Notes under the pieces: model-generated
Database searches by the model: none
Seen by the model: only the letters and a program-made list of their open reading frames with translations
Told to the model about the DNA's origin: nothing
Assembly: GCF_003369915.1 (NCBI RefSeq)
Contig: NC_046673.1
Location: 6,804,001 to 6,868,000, forward strand
Direction of reading: 5' to 3'
DNA length: 64,000 nucleotides
Origin: Drosophila miranda
Lineage: Eukaryota; Arthropoda; Insecta; Diptera; Drosophilidae
Program-made: the position numbers and the translations under genes
Part shown: positions 10,796-21,430 of the stretch, one piece after another
Layout of the letters: each line of letters begins with the position of its first letter
How positions within the stretch are numbered: position 1 is the first letter of the stretch

Positions 10796-11925
10796 TTACA
10801 TGCCTTTATTTTGAAAATAACAAGCCGCCTGCTGCTTCAGAGCCGCCTGCTGCTTCAGAGCCGCCTGCTGCTGCTGCTTCAGAGCCGCCTGCTGCTGCTG
10901 CTTCAGAGCCGCCTGCTGCTTCAGAGCCGCCTGCTGCTGCTGCTTCAGAGCCGCCTGCTGCTGCTGCTGGAGAGCCGCCTGCTGCTGCTGCTGCTGGTGG
11001 TGGTGGTGCTGCTGCTGCTGCTGGTGGTGGTGTTGCTGCTGCTGCTGCTGTATATTGGCCTGATTGAAATTCATGCCCATGAGCTCCTGGTAAATGTGTC
11101 TGATGGCCATTTCCGTGGCACTGGGCAGATGTCCATGGGCGTGCAGGCCAATGTCGATGCCAGCCCCAGCTCCAGCCAGAGCTGCTGCCTCGGCTATGAC
11201 CCTGGGCACTGTCGCTGGCGAAGGATGACGCGGATGCTGCTGCTGCTGTGGAAGCAGCGCTGCAGGTCCTGGCTGATTCGCGGCCTTGTGCTGCGGCTGC
11301 TGGGACATTGCCATGCCGCCCATTCCGGATGAAGGGGGTCCCTGAAATACGGATAGAGTTGGGGTTTTCCTCAGAACAGCTAAGAAGGAGGGCATATTGG
11401 GCATATTCTAGCCAACGAATCATCGATTCCTAATTCATTGAAAGCCTAGAGCACCACTTACCCCCGAGTAGCTTTGGCCGGATACTCCGGCCGATCCAGC
11501 CGCAATCTGACTGGAGCTTTGGTCGAAGCCCGGCGGCGGTTTTTTGTTCTTGTCCTCCTCCAAGCCCATGTAGTTGGCGCCAAACAGCGCATAATTCTCG
11601 GCCGCCTTGAAGTACTGGGCGGAGCCGTTCTCCGGATCCTTGCTGTTGTCGCCGTAGAGAGAGCGCATCACTTCGTGTATAAAGTCCGAGGCGGTCCCGC
11701 TCACCGCTAGAGCGGGCGGCTCCCAGACCCCAGGGGTAGTATCATCGATGGTTGGCTGCCAGATGCGCTTGGCCACCTGGCTCGAAACTTTGCCTAAAGC
11801 GCGAGACAAACGCGTGGATTATATTTAGTTTAGAGGATTCATTGGTACACACCCTCAGAGGCAGCAATCGCATCGTCCTCATCGTCATCGTCCAAATACT
11901 TTGAGTTGAAGCTATTCTCCGACAT
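10796..11925 (-). CDS. Glutamine-rich protein, copy 3
   Basis: Exons 11853-11925, 11462-11793 and 10796-11341, all sites kept, 316 residues. It has a long run of AALKQQ repeats and a serine-to-proline change at the start of exon 3 (GPPSSG). Confidence 0.7.
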
Positions 11926-12353
11926 CTTTTTGTGCGAGAAAGAAATGAAAATGTTTATTGGAAAGAAACACCGCTGAACGAGAACCTTCACTGCTTCGAG
12001 CGAAATGGAAGCAATCGGAACCCAGTCGTGTGTTCGTTTGTTTATGGCGATCGGTTGCACAAAAAAAATTGATTTATGGGAAATTTATTTTATTTATGCG
12101 GAGTTGTCTACTAATACACGCTGAAGTTTCTCGGAATTACTGCCCGACACAGACGCCTACCACGACAGTGCTGCCCAGTCAGAGGTCGTGGAGGCTTGAG
12201 TGCTGTGTGTGCGTGTGTGTATCAGTGGATGAACTATTGGCAGCACTGGTTAATCTTTTTGTGTATTGGTGAACGAAAAATGCCGGCATACACATGCCCA
12301 CAGAAGTCTTAAAGTGAGACTTCTGCGGATCGAAGAAATATCAATCCAATCCA

Positions 12354-12611
12354 TTGCATTTTGCGCAGAAGAAGCGATGTCTCACTTTGGGCGACTTTTT
12401 CAGTGCTGCCAATTATTTAAGGGAGATAGTTCTCTGCTCTGAGGCATCTATCATGGAACACGAGTTTGTAGAGGCCGGTGCCGCAAATATTTGGAATATT
12501 TCATTGCACTTTGATGATTCTCCATCGCCATTTGCACTTGTTGGCTTCAAAAACCATAAGCGCCCTCAAATTCATCCACTAATTGCCTGGCAAGCCGCAC
12601 ATTTCGAATAA
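12354..12611 (+). CDS. Small conserved frame, unit 4
   Basis: Open; shares EFVEAG with unit 3 but not the DDAPSP change. Confidence 0.33.
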   Translation: MHFAQKKRCLTLGDFFSAANYLREIVLCSEASIMEHEFVEAGAANIWNISLHFDDSPSPFALVGFKNHKRPQIHPLIAWQAAHFE

Positions 12612-12945
12612 AATATATAAAAATCTACCATTTACCATATTTACCTTCTTTTTTCTGTGGAAAAGATTAAGGTTTTTGAAAAACAAAGCACTTTATTTTC
12701 ACTGTAAAAATGGCAAATAGTATTTGCAACGAAAATTCCGCGGAGTTCAAGTAAAGCTACTGAAGGTTGAAAAACTTCATTGTTACTATCGATACATCGA
12801 TGTTTCTTCAACTATCGATGGAAGAAAGAGCGCCAACTGCTTGGGTTTGATTATTCGTACAATTTTGCTCATGATCCGACATCAAATACCTTAATTTCGA
12901 TATTCCGTTTAGTATTTTTAAGCATTTTTAACATTTATTATAAAA

Positions 12946-13453
12946 TTAATTAACAGACGACTCGGAAATGGCGTAACAGAAGCCCGAGCCAGCTCCGGCC
13001 AACTTCACGCGTCCCGGGATTTCCACGAGTGTAGGGCTGCATCTGGAAATTGATCGAAAATTGAATTTAAAGCCAATCCACTGGCAGAAGGGAGATTCTT
13101 ACACATTCTCTGTACTGTTGTTGCCACAGTTTCCGTGCTCGTTCCAGCCCCAGGTGTAGATCTCGCCGGCTGTAGTCCGCAGCAGGCCGTGCTCTGCCCC
13201 CATGTGCACGCGAGCAGGCGTCTGGCCGTCGGGCAGTCGGAGGCTCAGTGGCTGGGGCACCGCCTGCTGCTCGCTGATCGAGCCCGTGCCCAGCTGTCCG
13301 TAGCAGTTGCGGCCCCACATGAGGATCTCGTTGTTGCGGAGCAGCGCCGCATTGTGGGTCCAGCCGACGGCCAGCTGCCGCACGTCCTCCTCGAAGAGGA
13401 AGGCGTTGGACTGGTCTTTTGACCAGAAATGCTGCCCCACCAAACTCAAAGAG
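12946..13453 (-). pseudogene. SERGEF-like tail, unit 4
   Basis: Open across the intron, RNCYGQLG variant. Truncated at the 5' side like the others. Confidence 0.8.
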
Positions 13454-15335
13454 CTGTCAAAGTTGAATAAGTTAAAGTAAAAAAAAAACGTAAATACATT
13501 TTTTAAAATCTGTTAAAGTTAAATGAGTCGAATCCTCCAGAAATCAGGAAAAACAAACAAATTATGAATATGTACGCAGAAGAATAAACCGTTTGTTTCA
13601 TCCACGAGATTCGCAATGTACAACTTTCTAGCTTAAGGATTACACATGCATTTTCTCAATATAAAAACAAAGACCTCCTGATTATAGACGTCCGCCACGA
13701 CCGTATCTGCGACGGAGGCAACTCCTCCGCAGCACCTCCGCAACTTTTTGTGAAAATATGTTGAACGAAAAATCGGTAGAACATTTTTTTTTTTCATCGA
13801 AAAAACATGCCATTCGCAATTCATGTTTTTTTTTCCTCATGTAAATTTAATAAATTTTTAATTGAAAGACATCTGAAGAAGATTCAGTTTAGTCAATAGA
13901 AACAGTGCCAGTATTAGGAAAAAAATATATACATACATATATGTATGAGAAAACAGCTCTTGTCGGCCTTTTTATAGGAAAAGCAGCCTGCAGTCGGCGC
14001 TGCAGCTGCGCAGTAGCGATGGACGCGTCAAAATGGCGGAACGTGGACTTATCGATAGGTCCCTCATAAATATTTCTCGTTTTTGATATTTCGGGTAATG
14101 TTACTAGCTAACTAGAACCCTCAGCCTTGCCCAGAAACTTTAATCCGATTGACGAATCATTTTCCCACAAGACTGGTTCATTTTAAAGCAGCTTCAGCTC
14201 TTGAATTTGAATTTTCAATGGTTGGGACCGGTTGCTACCGATTCATACTCGATTCAAATAGAGCGAAAAAGAGAACCTTAACTGATTTAATGAGAGCGCA
14301 AAAAGAGCCAATAACCGTTTCGAAGAAAGCAATTCGACCATCAATACTATCGATTGGATGCAAGTGGTGTGCGCCAAATAGAAATTGTTTGAAAGTGAAT
14401 GAGCGAAAAGGATTTAGATCCAATCCATTGGAATAAATGATTTGAGAGCGGTCACCGCAGGTAGAGTTCAGTATTCTAGGGATGGTTGTTAAATATGTAT
14501 TGATATATAAATTTTTTGATATATATGGACTTATATGTCTGATATTTTTTGGCTGGGCGAACATATTAACATGAATATTTTTCTCAGATTTGGCCGAGTC
14601 GATACTATTTTTCTGTTGGCTCAGGACGTAAGATCAAATATATCCGCGACTTTTGATTCTACTTATCGATGTACAGGAACCTGCGAACATCGGTACTTTT
14701 GTGCGATAGTCTGATGAAATCCGGCGGTTACATGCCTTTATTTTGAAAATAACAAGCCGCCCATAAAATTGTATTCATTCAAATAGTAACCACTCAACTT
14801 AACCACTGTTCATCATCAGCGATCTTTTCTTTTTCCCTGAAGAACATGTGTTTGATTCCAACTACACAGAAAGCGACATAAGTAACGAAACTCCTGGTGC
14901 TAAAAAATGAAGCTAGGAAGCCGCAAAGGTTACCTTTACAAAGCCAGTGCTGCCAATGCGGGGACAGAAAATATATCGTTTTCGCCGGCTTTGTCAATCG
15001 GAATAGGCCAAACATTTGTTCAGATATGGTCAACAAATCTGGCAATTAATAGTCAGTTCAGTGAGTGTTCTGTGTAAAAATTGTGAAGCTAGAAATAAGT
15101 TACAATAAAACGCCTAAGTTCGCCTGTATTTTCAGTAGTAATTTCGAACTGTATGGTTCGCAGCCTCCCTGAAAAAAGCAACGCGTGCGTGGATTCTGCC
15201 GAAGACCAATCCAAAAAGAAGTGAAAAGTGAACAAATAGCACAGTAATTCGAATTACTTTCTTCAATTAGTGCACATACGTACGTATTTATTGTCTGAAA
15301 ATCAGAATCAGTGAGAATCCCAATGTTCTATCAGA

Positions 15336-15737
15336 ATGAACGGTCATCATCGCAAGAGAAAGTGGCAAGCTGGGCGCGGTGAGGATCTCACCCCCGACGA
15401 CCGTATTGAGTTAATTGCCGAGTTGATGGCTAAACTAGACGGAGTCAATTTCGTCGCCGACTTTTTCCACATCCGTCGACTGAAACTGCTGATCACCGGC
15501 TGCCTGCCCGACCACAAGGAGCAGCTGCTACGCATTCTCATAGGCTGTGTGACCCGGCCCCCCAGCCCGGCCACAGCTAGCTACGCCCAAATTGTGAGTC
15601 TCCTCTGCAACGACTTTGATCTCCTGATGGTCGACTGCATCCGCGCCCTGATGGTGGTCCACCAGAAGGCACTCATCGATGGCAAGTGGGAGAAGGCGCG
15701 CGGCCTGGAGAGCTTCTTCGCCGAGCAATGCAAGTGA
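15336..15737 (+). CDS. Cbp80-like MIF4G-domain small protein, copy 1
   Basis: ATG-started frame of 133 residues with a basic N-terminus (HHRKRKW) and a helical body. The order of short signatures (basic start, DDRIELIAELMAKL, KEQLLRIL, YAQIVSLLCNDFD, KWEKARGLESFFAEQC) resembles the N-terminal MIF4G region of nuclear cap-binding protein Cbp80/NCBP1, where the matching parts are RLESLI, LKILRIL, YTTLVGLMNAKNY and RWDAARYSLRFLADL. Cbp80 itself is about 800 residues, so this is only the first sixth. A stop is followed at 15886-15891 by AATAAA, so it could be a short paralogue with its own 3' end, or a truncated copy. The similarity is judged by eye from memory. Confidence 0.5.
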   Translation: MNGHHRKRKWQAGRGEDLTPDDRIELIAELMAKLDGVNFVADFFHIRRLKLLITGCLPDHKEQLLRILIGCVTRPPSPATASYAQIVSLLCNDFDLLMVDCIRALMVVHQKALIDGKWEKARGLESFFAEQCK

Positions 15738-15954
15738 CATAGCATAGAAGGGCCCTGGCTATGCAGTTTGATCACTGCACTGCCCCTGTTCGGACACGAT
15801 ACGTAATACATATCAAACTCTCGGTAAACAAAACATAGCATATTCAATAACACGACATTAACACACGAGCCTAACACACGAGCCAAATAAACGAAGAATC
15901 TAGGCAACGATATTGGTGCACTTTAAGGATTTGTTTTAGGTACTACTCGTATTA

Positions 15955-16115
15955 TTATTTATTCAACAGAAATTCCCCACCATCCAGCCCCGCAACCCAC
16001 TCGACAATCCGTTTGAAGAACTCAGCGTCGACCAGCTCGACGATCCGCACATTCCCATTTTGTCATCTTCGCTGCAGCTAACCAGGGGCTCCATGGCCCC
16101 CAGGTAGATGGGCAC
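15955..16115 (-). pseudogene. Last exon of an unidentified gene, copy 1
   Basis: After an acceptor (GATTTCAG) the minus strand reads VPIYLGAMEPLVSCSEDD, then, one base out of frame, GNVRIVELVDAEFFKRIVEW and VAGLDGGEFLLNK with a TAA stop. Both halves look like protein and they join if a run of four A is taken as having lost one base. All three block copies share this, so the change predates amplification. The family is not recognised. Confidence 0.45.
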
Positions 16116-16354
16116 CTGAAATCACACCACAAATAGGATGTGTGGGGAAATTATCCACATGCACATGCCCCTCTGTACTAACATCTTGGCTCACTCAAAT
16201 TTCACAATTTTATTTTGAAGAGTGAGAGGTTTTAGATTGGCTAACGACCCAACAAAATTTTGGATCAAGCTCAAACTGCCATTTGATTATGTTTATTAAA
16301 CATACGAGTAAAATCTGTGTCCAACAAAGGGTGGGGGGGGGGTGTGCATTAAAG

Positions 16355-17490
16355 CTACTTGAAGAGCAGAGGCAACCTGCAGTGAGGCTCCGTCTGACTG
16401 GGATTGTCCGAATAGAGTGACATGGTCCTAGCGGTGAGATCGAAAATGCCAACGGCAATGGTTTTGACCACCTCATCACAGCTGCCATTCTCGCGCCACA
16501 CGCAATACATTCCCCCAGAGACATCGCCCAGCATATGGCGCACATCCTGCTCGCTCGATGGCGGCTTGTAGGTGCCGAACGCCTGCATTCGCGATACGCT
16601 GGAGTCGACCATCAGAGCGTTGGCCTGATCCTGGCGTATGCGATCGAATCTAGGATCGAATCGAGAATTACTCAAGCTGCGCTAATGACTACTGGTAGAT
16701 CACTGATTCACATGGTAGTTATGATTGCCCAAGGGTATCTCCTTGATGTTCAAAAGCGACTCATTCTTACGGTCTGGCGAAGGCGCCATCTCCACATTAT
16801 AGAACATCTGGCGGGGATCGCTGTGAAATCAAGGAACAAGAAAACTGCAGACTGTTGACCGTTGACCAAAGTCCCTTTGATACTCACGCCAAGAAGGTAA
16901 AGTTAATGGAGCAGGCATCGGCTGCTCCCACACCTGCGTCCTTGAGCACCCTAAAAGCATCGTCCACATTGCTGGTGGCCAGCAGGGCTCGTGTCAAGAA
17001 GTGTCTCGCTAAAAAGCATTAAAGCCAACCCTCATTAAAGGTCTCTTATCCCATCGAAAGGGAAATGGGAAGTACACTTACGTGTCTTGCCACTGCGCAA
17101 CAGCTCCGCACTGATCGTATTGATGCTGAAGACCAGGCCATGATAATTCTGATTCATGGTGTAGCCGGGCAAGTGTCCGGCATAGCACAGGGACATAAAG
17201 TGCTCTTCCTTGACATTGTATTTGCCCTGCGGCTTGTCGCTGATGATGTGCGCGTCAACAAAATAGTAATGATTGAGGGATTCCGTCAGGGCATCCTCGG
17301 TGTGACCCAACAGTCGCTATAAACGAGACGTTGCACTGTATTAAAGCAATCTTCTGGGGCTCCTCTAGGCTTTACCTACGCAATTCTTTTGGTTGACAAT
17401 GATTGTGGAGCAGCCAGTCGGCTGGCTATTGTTGCGCGGCTGTAGCTTCAACGCCTGCGGCAGGATGTCGTCAAGGTGCAGCAGAAAGAG
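16355..17490 (-). pseudogene. t: tan (N-beta-alanyl dopamine hydrolase), 5'-truncated, copy 1
   Basis: Tan hydrolyses N-beta-alanyl dopamine and carcinine in cuticle and photoreceptors; it belongs to the C45 family, which cleaves itself at a Gly-Cys bond. Five exons are visible: 17380-17490, 17082-17316, 16888-17008, 16704-16820 and 16355-16676. Junctions give continuous protein (QKNC/RLLGHTEDAL, SGKT/PRHFLTRALL, FTFLA/DPRQMFYN). The first exon holds QPTGCSTIIVN, with the expected Gly-Cys cleavage point and nucleophile cysteine at about residues 26-27. The exons upstream, some 90 residues, are absent, replaced by the inverted-repeat region, so there is no start. In this copy about eight bases are lost at the donor after NYHVN (GTGATC against GTGAGT in copy 2). 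It lies opposite to the Cbp80-like gene. Confidence 0.82.
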
Positions 17491-17655
17491 CTAAAAAGCA
17501 ATATGATAAACGTTTTAAAAACAAAATTAAATATATATATTAAAATATAACCATGTACGTCTGCTAATCTCTTTATTTATAAGATATACAGCTGAAATTT
17601 TTCAAACAGCAGTACCGTTCTTTACTGGACTTTTCGACTTTTCTGGTCCGACCAT

Positions 17656-17967
17656 CAGAAATATACCAAAATATACCGTCTCATTTGAAAAATATACCGT
17701 AAATGTACTGACGAATTCATGTTCTATTTTACATATTCCTCGTTTTTAAAATTCCGTGGAATATTACTAGCTATATAGAACATTTAGCCATGCCCACATA
17801 GTTTTAAACGATCGATGAATCAATTTTCTACTTAATTGGCCTATTCTAAATACTTGCTTTTATTGGATTTTTATATACCGTTGAAAATGGTAAACCGGTC
17901 ACCCTGATTGATTATGCTAAGCAGTTGCTATCGGATTTATCGACAGTGGTATTTTGGTATATTTCTG
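17656..17967. repeat. 312-bp inverted-repeat element (MITE-like), copy 1
   Basis: Left end CAGAAATATACCAAAATATACC (first 20 bases considered) and right end GGTATTTTGGTATATTTCTG are inverted repeats with one 2-base gap. The termini contain matches to Drosophila promoter motif 6 (AAATATACCAAA at 17659-17670, TTTGGTATATTT at 17953-17964). The interior has ACTAGCTATATAGAAC and ACCGGTCACCC. It could be a small DNA transposon relic that brought promoter words, or a promoter with symmetrical motifs. No clear target duplication was seen. Confidence 0.45.
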
Positions 17968-18173
17968 ATTTTCTCAGCTGAAATCGATAACAGGCAAAAA
18001 AAAATAGCTGATTTTATCTGCATTTTCTTACGTTTGAATGAAGAACAAAAGAAAAGAAATGATATAAGCTCCTTTATTATAAAAAAAAAAAAATATTTAA
18101 TTTTTTATTTAAATATTGGCTTGTACGGAAAACGACTGGAGCGACTTCGGGTGGACAGTACCACCGTCACACT

Positions 18174-18358
18174 TTAACCTCCCGTTCCCACATACTCGAA
18201 TTGACGACTCCCACCGCATTGGCTGCAGTTTGGCAGCGATTTCAGCTGATCCGCCACAGTTGCGGCTGTGTTTTTTATCCAAAGGGTATCCTCGCTTGTA
18301 GCGCACAATCTGCTTGGGCTCGTTGCCCATAAAACAACCCGTGGAACTGGTGGAACAT
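18174..18358 (-). pseudogene. PDCD2 C-terminal-domain fragment, copy 1
   Basis: On the minus strand, FHQFH, then GNEPKQIVRYKRG, then LWIKNTAATVADQLKSLPN and CSQCGGSRQFEY follow each other in shifted frames. The order matches the C-terminal domain of programmed cell death protein 2 (human: EPEQILRYGRG, PIWIS, CPCGAKRILEF), a factor linked to ribosomal protein assembly. Two frame changes and the loss of the rest of the gene make it a relic. The stop after YVGTGG suggests truncation just before the expected IMPQLLN part. Confidence 0.6.
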
Positions 18359-18714
18359 CACATCAACACAACGGTGGCTGTTCCCTCCGCCTCTCATGGC
18401 AATGACAAAGTAAGTAATCCTTTGTAGTTGATCTTCACTTGCAGAATCTGCGGGCGTGTCCCACACTGTGGTCGCTTCTTGTCAATGAAACGCAGGCCTC
18501 GGGGCACTCCACACAGCATGATGTGGGTGGTGTGGATGTGGGGGGGCTGTCCGAAGCGGATCTGCAACACAGCACCGCTCTCACCGCTCAACGATTTCAA
18601 AGATGTTGGCACGGATCGGCTGACAAGGCCGAACATGATATAGGTGTTCCAGTCCAGCCCAGCCCTTCAAAACTATACACTAAAATTCAGAAGCGGAGAA
18701 CACTTCAACAGAAG

Positions 18715-18951
18715 ATGTCGACGGTTGAGGTACAACAGACCACGGCAGTGATGCTGGAGAAACGTTTTCCAGTGACTGTCTGTCATCAGGGAATGAAGGT
18801 CATTTTAATCATTGCAAAAACCCAGCAGCCGGGAGGCGCTCTGCAGCAACAAGAAGATATTGAGCTCATGCCTCGCCCTCGTGTGGAATCGGACTCCAGT
18901 ACGCGCGGAGCCGCGACATTCTGGGCACAGGCACAGGGATCCATCTGCTGA
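18715..18951 (+). CDS. Hypothetical 78-residue frame, block copy 1
   Basis: ATG-started frame (MSTVEVQQTTAVMLEK to WAQAQGSIC), Q-rich in its middle. The minus strand here also has a long frame with LCLCPECRGSARTGV and HWKTFLQHHCRGLLYLN broken by one stop, so the real coding strand is unclear. Nothing recognised. The flanking 18360-18714 and 18952-19290 also hold open stretches on both strands without a recognisable product. Confidence 0.2.
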   Translation: MSTVEVQQTTAVMLEKRFPVTVCHQGMKVILIIAKTQQPGGALQQQEDIELMPRPRVESDSSTRGAATFWAQAQGSIC

Positions 18952-19094
18952 GGCGGACCGCAATGTGTGTGTCGTAGAACTAAATAACTTTGAAGACTGT
19001 TTAAGAGTACGCCTTGCTATGCTGTCGGCCATCAGCCCAGCGGAGACGACAACAAACTCAACAAAACAAACAAACAAAATATTTTAAAACTAGT

Positions 19095-20325
19095 TCAAAT
19101 ACTCGATCGCTCCATGTCATCTAATCTGTGGGTGTGGAGTGTAATGTCCTGGCCGTACTCTAGTTGTCCCAGAAGTGGACCTGGCGACGCAAACGGGCAC
19201 GATACGCAAGAAACACCGCTTTGAGAACATACGTCGTGTGGGTCAGGGACTATGCCAGTTGCTGTTACGGCCTTTTGGCCGTAGGAGAGGAGAGCCGCCT
19301 GCTGCTTCAGAGCCGCCTGCTGCTTCAGAGCCGCCTGCTGCTGCTGCTTCAGAGCCGCCTGCTGCTGCTGCTGGAGAGCCGCCTGCTGCTGCTGCTGCTG
19401 GTGGTGGTGCTGCTGCTGCTGCTGGTGGTGGTGTTGCTGCTGCTGCTGCTGTATATTGGCCTGATTGAAATTCATGCCCATGAGCTCCTGGTAAATGTGT
19501 CCGATGGCCATTTCCGTGGCACTGGGCAGATGTCCATGGGCGTGCAGGCCATGTCGATGCCAGCCCCAGCTCCAGCCAGAGCTGCTGCCTCGGCTATGAC
19601 CCTGGGCACTGTCGCTGGCGAAGGATGACGCGGATGCTGCTGCTGCTGTGGAAGCAGCGCTGCAGGTCCTGGCTGATTCGCGGCCTTGTGCTGCGGCTGC
19701 TGGGACATTGCCATGCCGCCCATTCCGGATGAAGAGGGTCCCTGAAATACGGATAGAGTTGGGGTTTTCCTCAGAACAGCTAAGAAGGAGGGCATATTGG
19801 GCATATTCTAGCCAACGAATCATCGATTCCTAATTTATTGAAAGCCTAGAGCACCACTTACCCCCGAGTAGCTTTGGCCGGATACTCCGGCCGATCCAGC
19901 CGCAATCTGACTGGAGCTTTGGTCGAAGCCCGGCGGCGGTTTTTTGTTCTTGTCCTCCTCCAAGCCCATGTAGTTGGCGCCAAACAGCGCATAATTCTCG
20001 GCCGCCTTGAAGTACTGGGCGGAGCCGTTCTCCGGATCCTTGCTGTTGTCGCCGTAGAGAGAGCGCATCACTTCGTGTATAAAGTCCGAGGCGGTCCCGC
20101 TCACCGCTAGAGCGGGCGGCTCCCAGACCCCAGGGGTAGTATCATCGATGGTTGGCTGCCAGATGCGCTTGGCCACCTGGCTCGAAACTTTGCCTAAAGC
20201 GCGAGACAAACGCGTGGATTATATTTAGTTTAGAGGATTCATTGGTACACACCCTCAGAGGCAGCAATCGCATCGTCCTCATCGTCATCGTCCAAATACT
20301 TTGAGTTGAAGCTATTCTCCGACAT
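19095..20325 (-). pseudogene. Glutamine-rich protein, copy 4 (long-type tail), frameshifted
   Basis: Exons 20253-20325, 19862-20193 and 19095-19741. In the long units the frame does not end at CYFQNKGM but runs on from the Q tract into about 65 further residues (LLSYGQKAVTATG to DDMERSSI). This copy lost one base near 19550 in exon 3 (GGCCATGTCG against GGCCAATGTCG), which shifts the frame just before the Q tract, so a full product is not expected. Confidence 0.7.
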
Positions 20326-20753
20326 CTTTTTGTGCGAGAAAGAAATGAAAATGTTTATTGGAAAGAAACACCGCTGAACGAGAACCTTCACTGCTTCGAG
20401 CGAAATGGAAGCAATCGGATCCCAGTCGTGTGTTCGTTTGTTTATGGCGATCGGTTGCACAAAAAAAATTGATTTATGGGAAATTTATTTTATTTATGCG
20501 GAGTTGTCTACTAATACACGCTGAAGTTTCTCGGAATTACTGCCCGACACAGACGCCTACCACGACAGTGCTGCCCAGTCAGAGGTCGAGGAGGCTTGAG
20601 TGCTGTGTGTGCGTGTGTGTATCAGTGGATGAACTATTGGCAGCACTGGTTAATCTTTTTGTGTATTGGTGAACGAAAAATGCCGGCATACACATGGCCA
20701 CAGAAGTCTTAAAGTGAGACTTCTGCGGATCGAAGAAATATCAATCCAATCCA

Positions 20754-21011
20754 TTGCATTTTGCGCAGAAGAAGCGATGTCTCACTTTGGGCGACTTTTT
20801 CTGTGCTGCCAATTATTTAAGGGAGATAGTTCTCTGCTCTGAGGCATCTATCATGGAACACGAGTGTGTAGAGGCCGGTGCCGCAAATATTTGGAATATT
20901 TCATTGCACTTTGATGATTCTCCATCGCCATTTGCACTTGTTGGCTTCAAAAACCATAAGCGCCCTCAAATTCATCCACTAATTGCCTGGCAAGCCGCAC
21001 ATTTCGAATAA
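20754..21011 (+). CDS. Small conserved frame, unit 5
   Basis: Open. Reads DFFCAAN, a variant shared with the units at 39022, 58124 and 61744, three of which directly follow a long block. Confidence 0.33.
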   Translation: MHFAQKKRCLTLGDFFCAANYLREIVLCSEASIMEHECVEAGAANIWNISLHFDDSPSPFALVGFKNHKRPQIHPLIAWQAAHFE

Positions 21012-21430
21012 AATATATAAAAATCTACCATTTACCATATTTACCTTCTTTTTTCTGTGGAAAAGATTAAGTTTTTGAAAAACAAAGCACTTTATTTTCA
21101 CTGTAAAAATGGCAAATAGTATTTGCAACGAAAATTCCGCGGAGTTCAAGTAAAGCTGCTGAAGGTTGAAAAACTTCATTGTTACTATCGATACATCGAT
21201 GTTTCTTCAACTATCGATGGAAGAAAGAGCGCCAACTGCTTGCGTTTGATTATTCGTACAATTTTGCTCATGATCCGACATCAAATACCTTAATTTCGAT
21301 ATTCCGTTTAGTATTTTTAAGCATTTTTAACATTTATTATAAAATTAATTAACAGACGACTCGGAAATGGCGTAACAGAAGCCCGAGCCAGCTCCGGCCA
21401 ACTTCACGCGTCCCGGGATTTCCACGAGTG

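Larger units (their letters stand above)
7883..11838. repeat. Tandem unit 3, short type
   Basis: Same gene order as unit 2. Private changes include a 5-base loss at the start of the SERGEF-like exon and a longer CAG/CTG tract at about 10823-11050. The 9492-10795 spacer holds no gene. Confidence 0.95.
14762..19292. repeat. Long-unit block, copy 1
   Basis: Block of 4531 bases found only in long units, flanked on both sides by AGCCGCC (14755-14761 and 19293-19299). The short units look exactly like this sequence with the block and one AGCCGCC removed. It has no transposon ends of its own, and it carries pieces of at least four host genes, so a lost genomic segment explains it better than a mobile element. 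No gene was recognised at 14762-15335, which looks like a 5' leader, nor at 17968-18173. Confidence 0.85.
11839..20238. repeat. Tandem unit 4, long type
   Basis: Like the short units up to 14761, then an extra block at 14762-19292 before the CAG tract resumes. About 40 bases of spacer are missing near 13510 relative to other units. The 13454-14754 spacer otherwise repeats unit 2. Confidence 0.95.

Noticed and set aside
14762-19292. The long-unit block as a transposable element
   Set aside because: The only terminal feature is a 7-base direct repeat; there are no inverted ends, and it contains spliced host-gene pieces.
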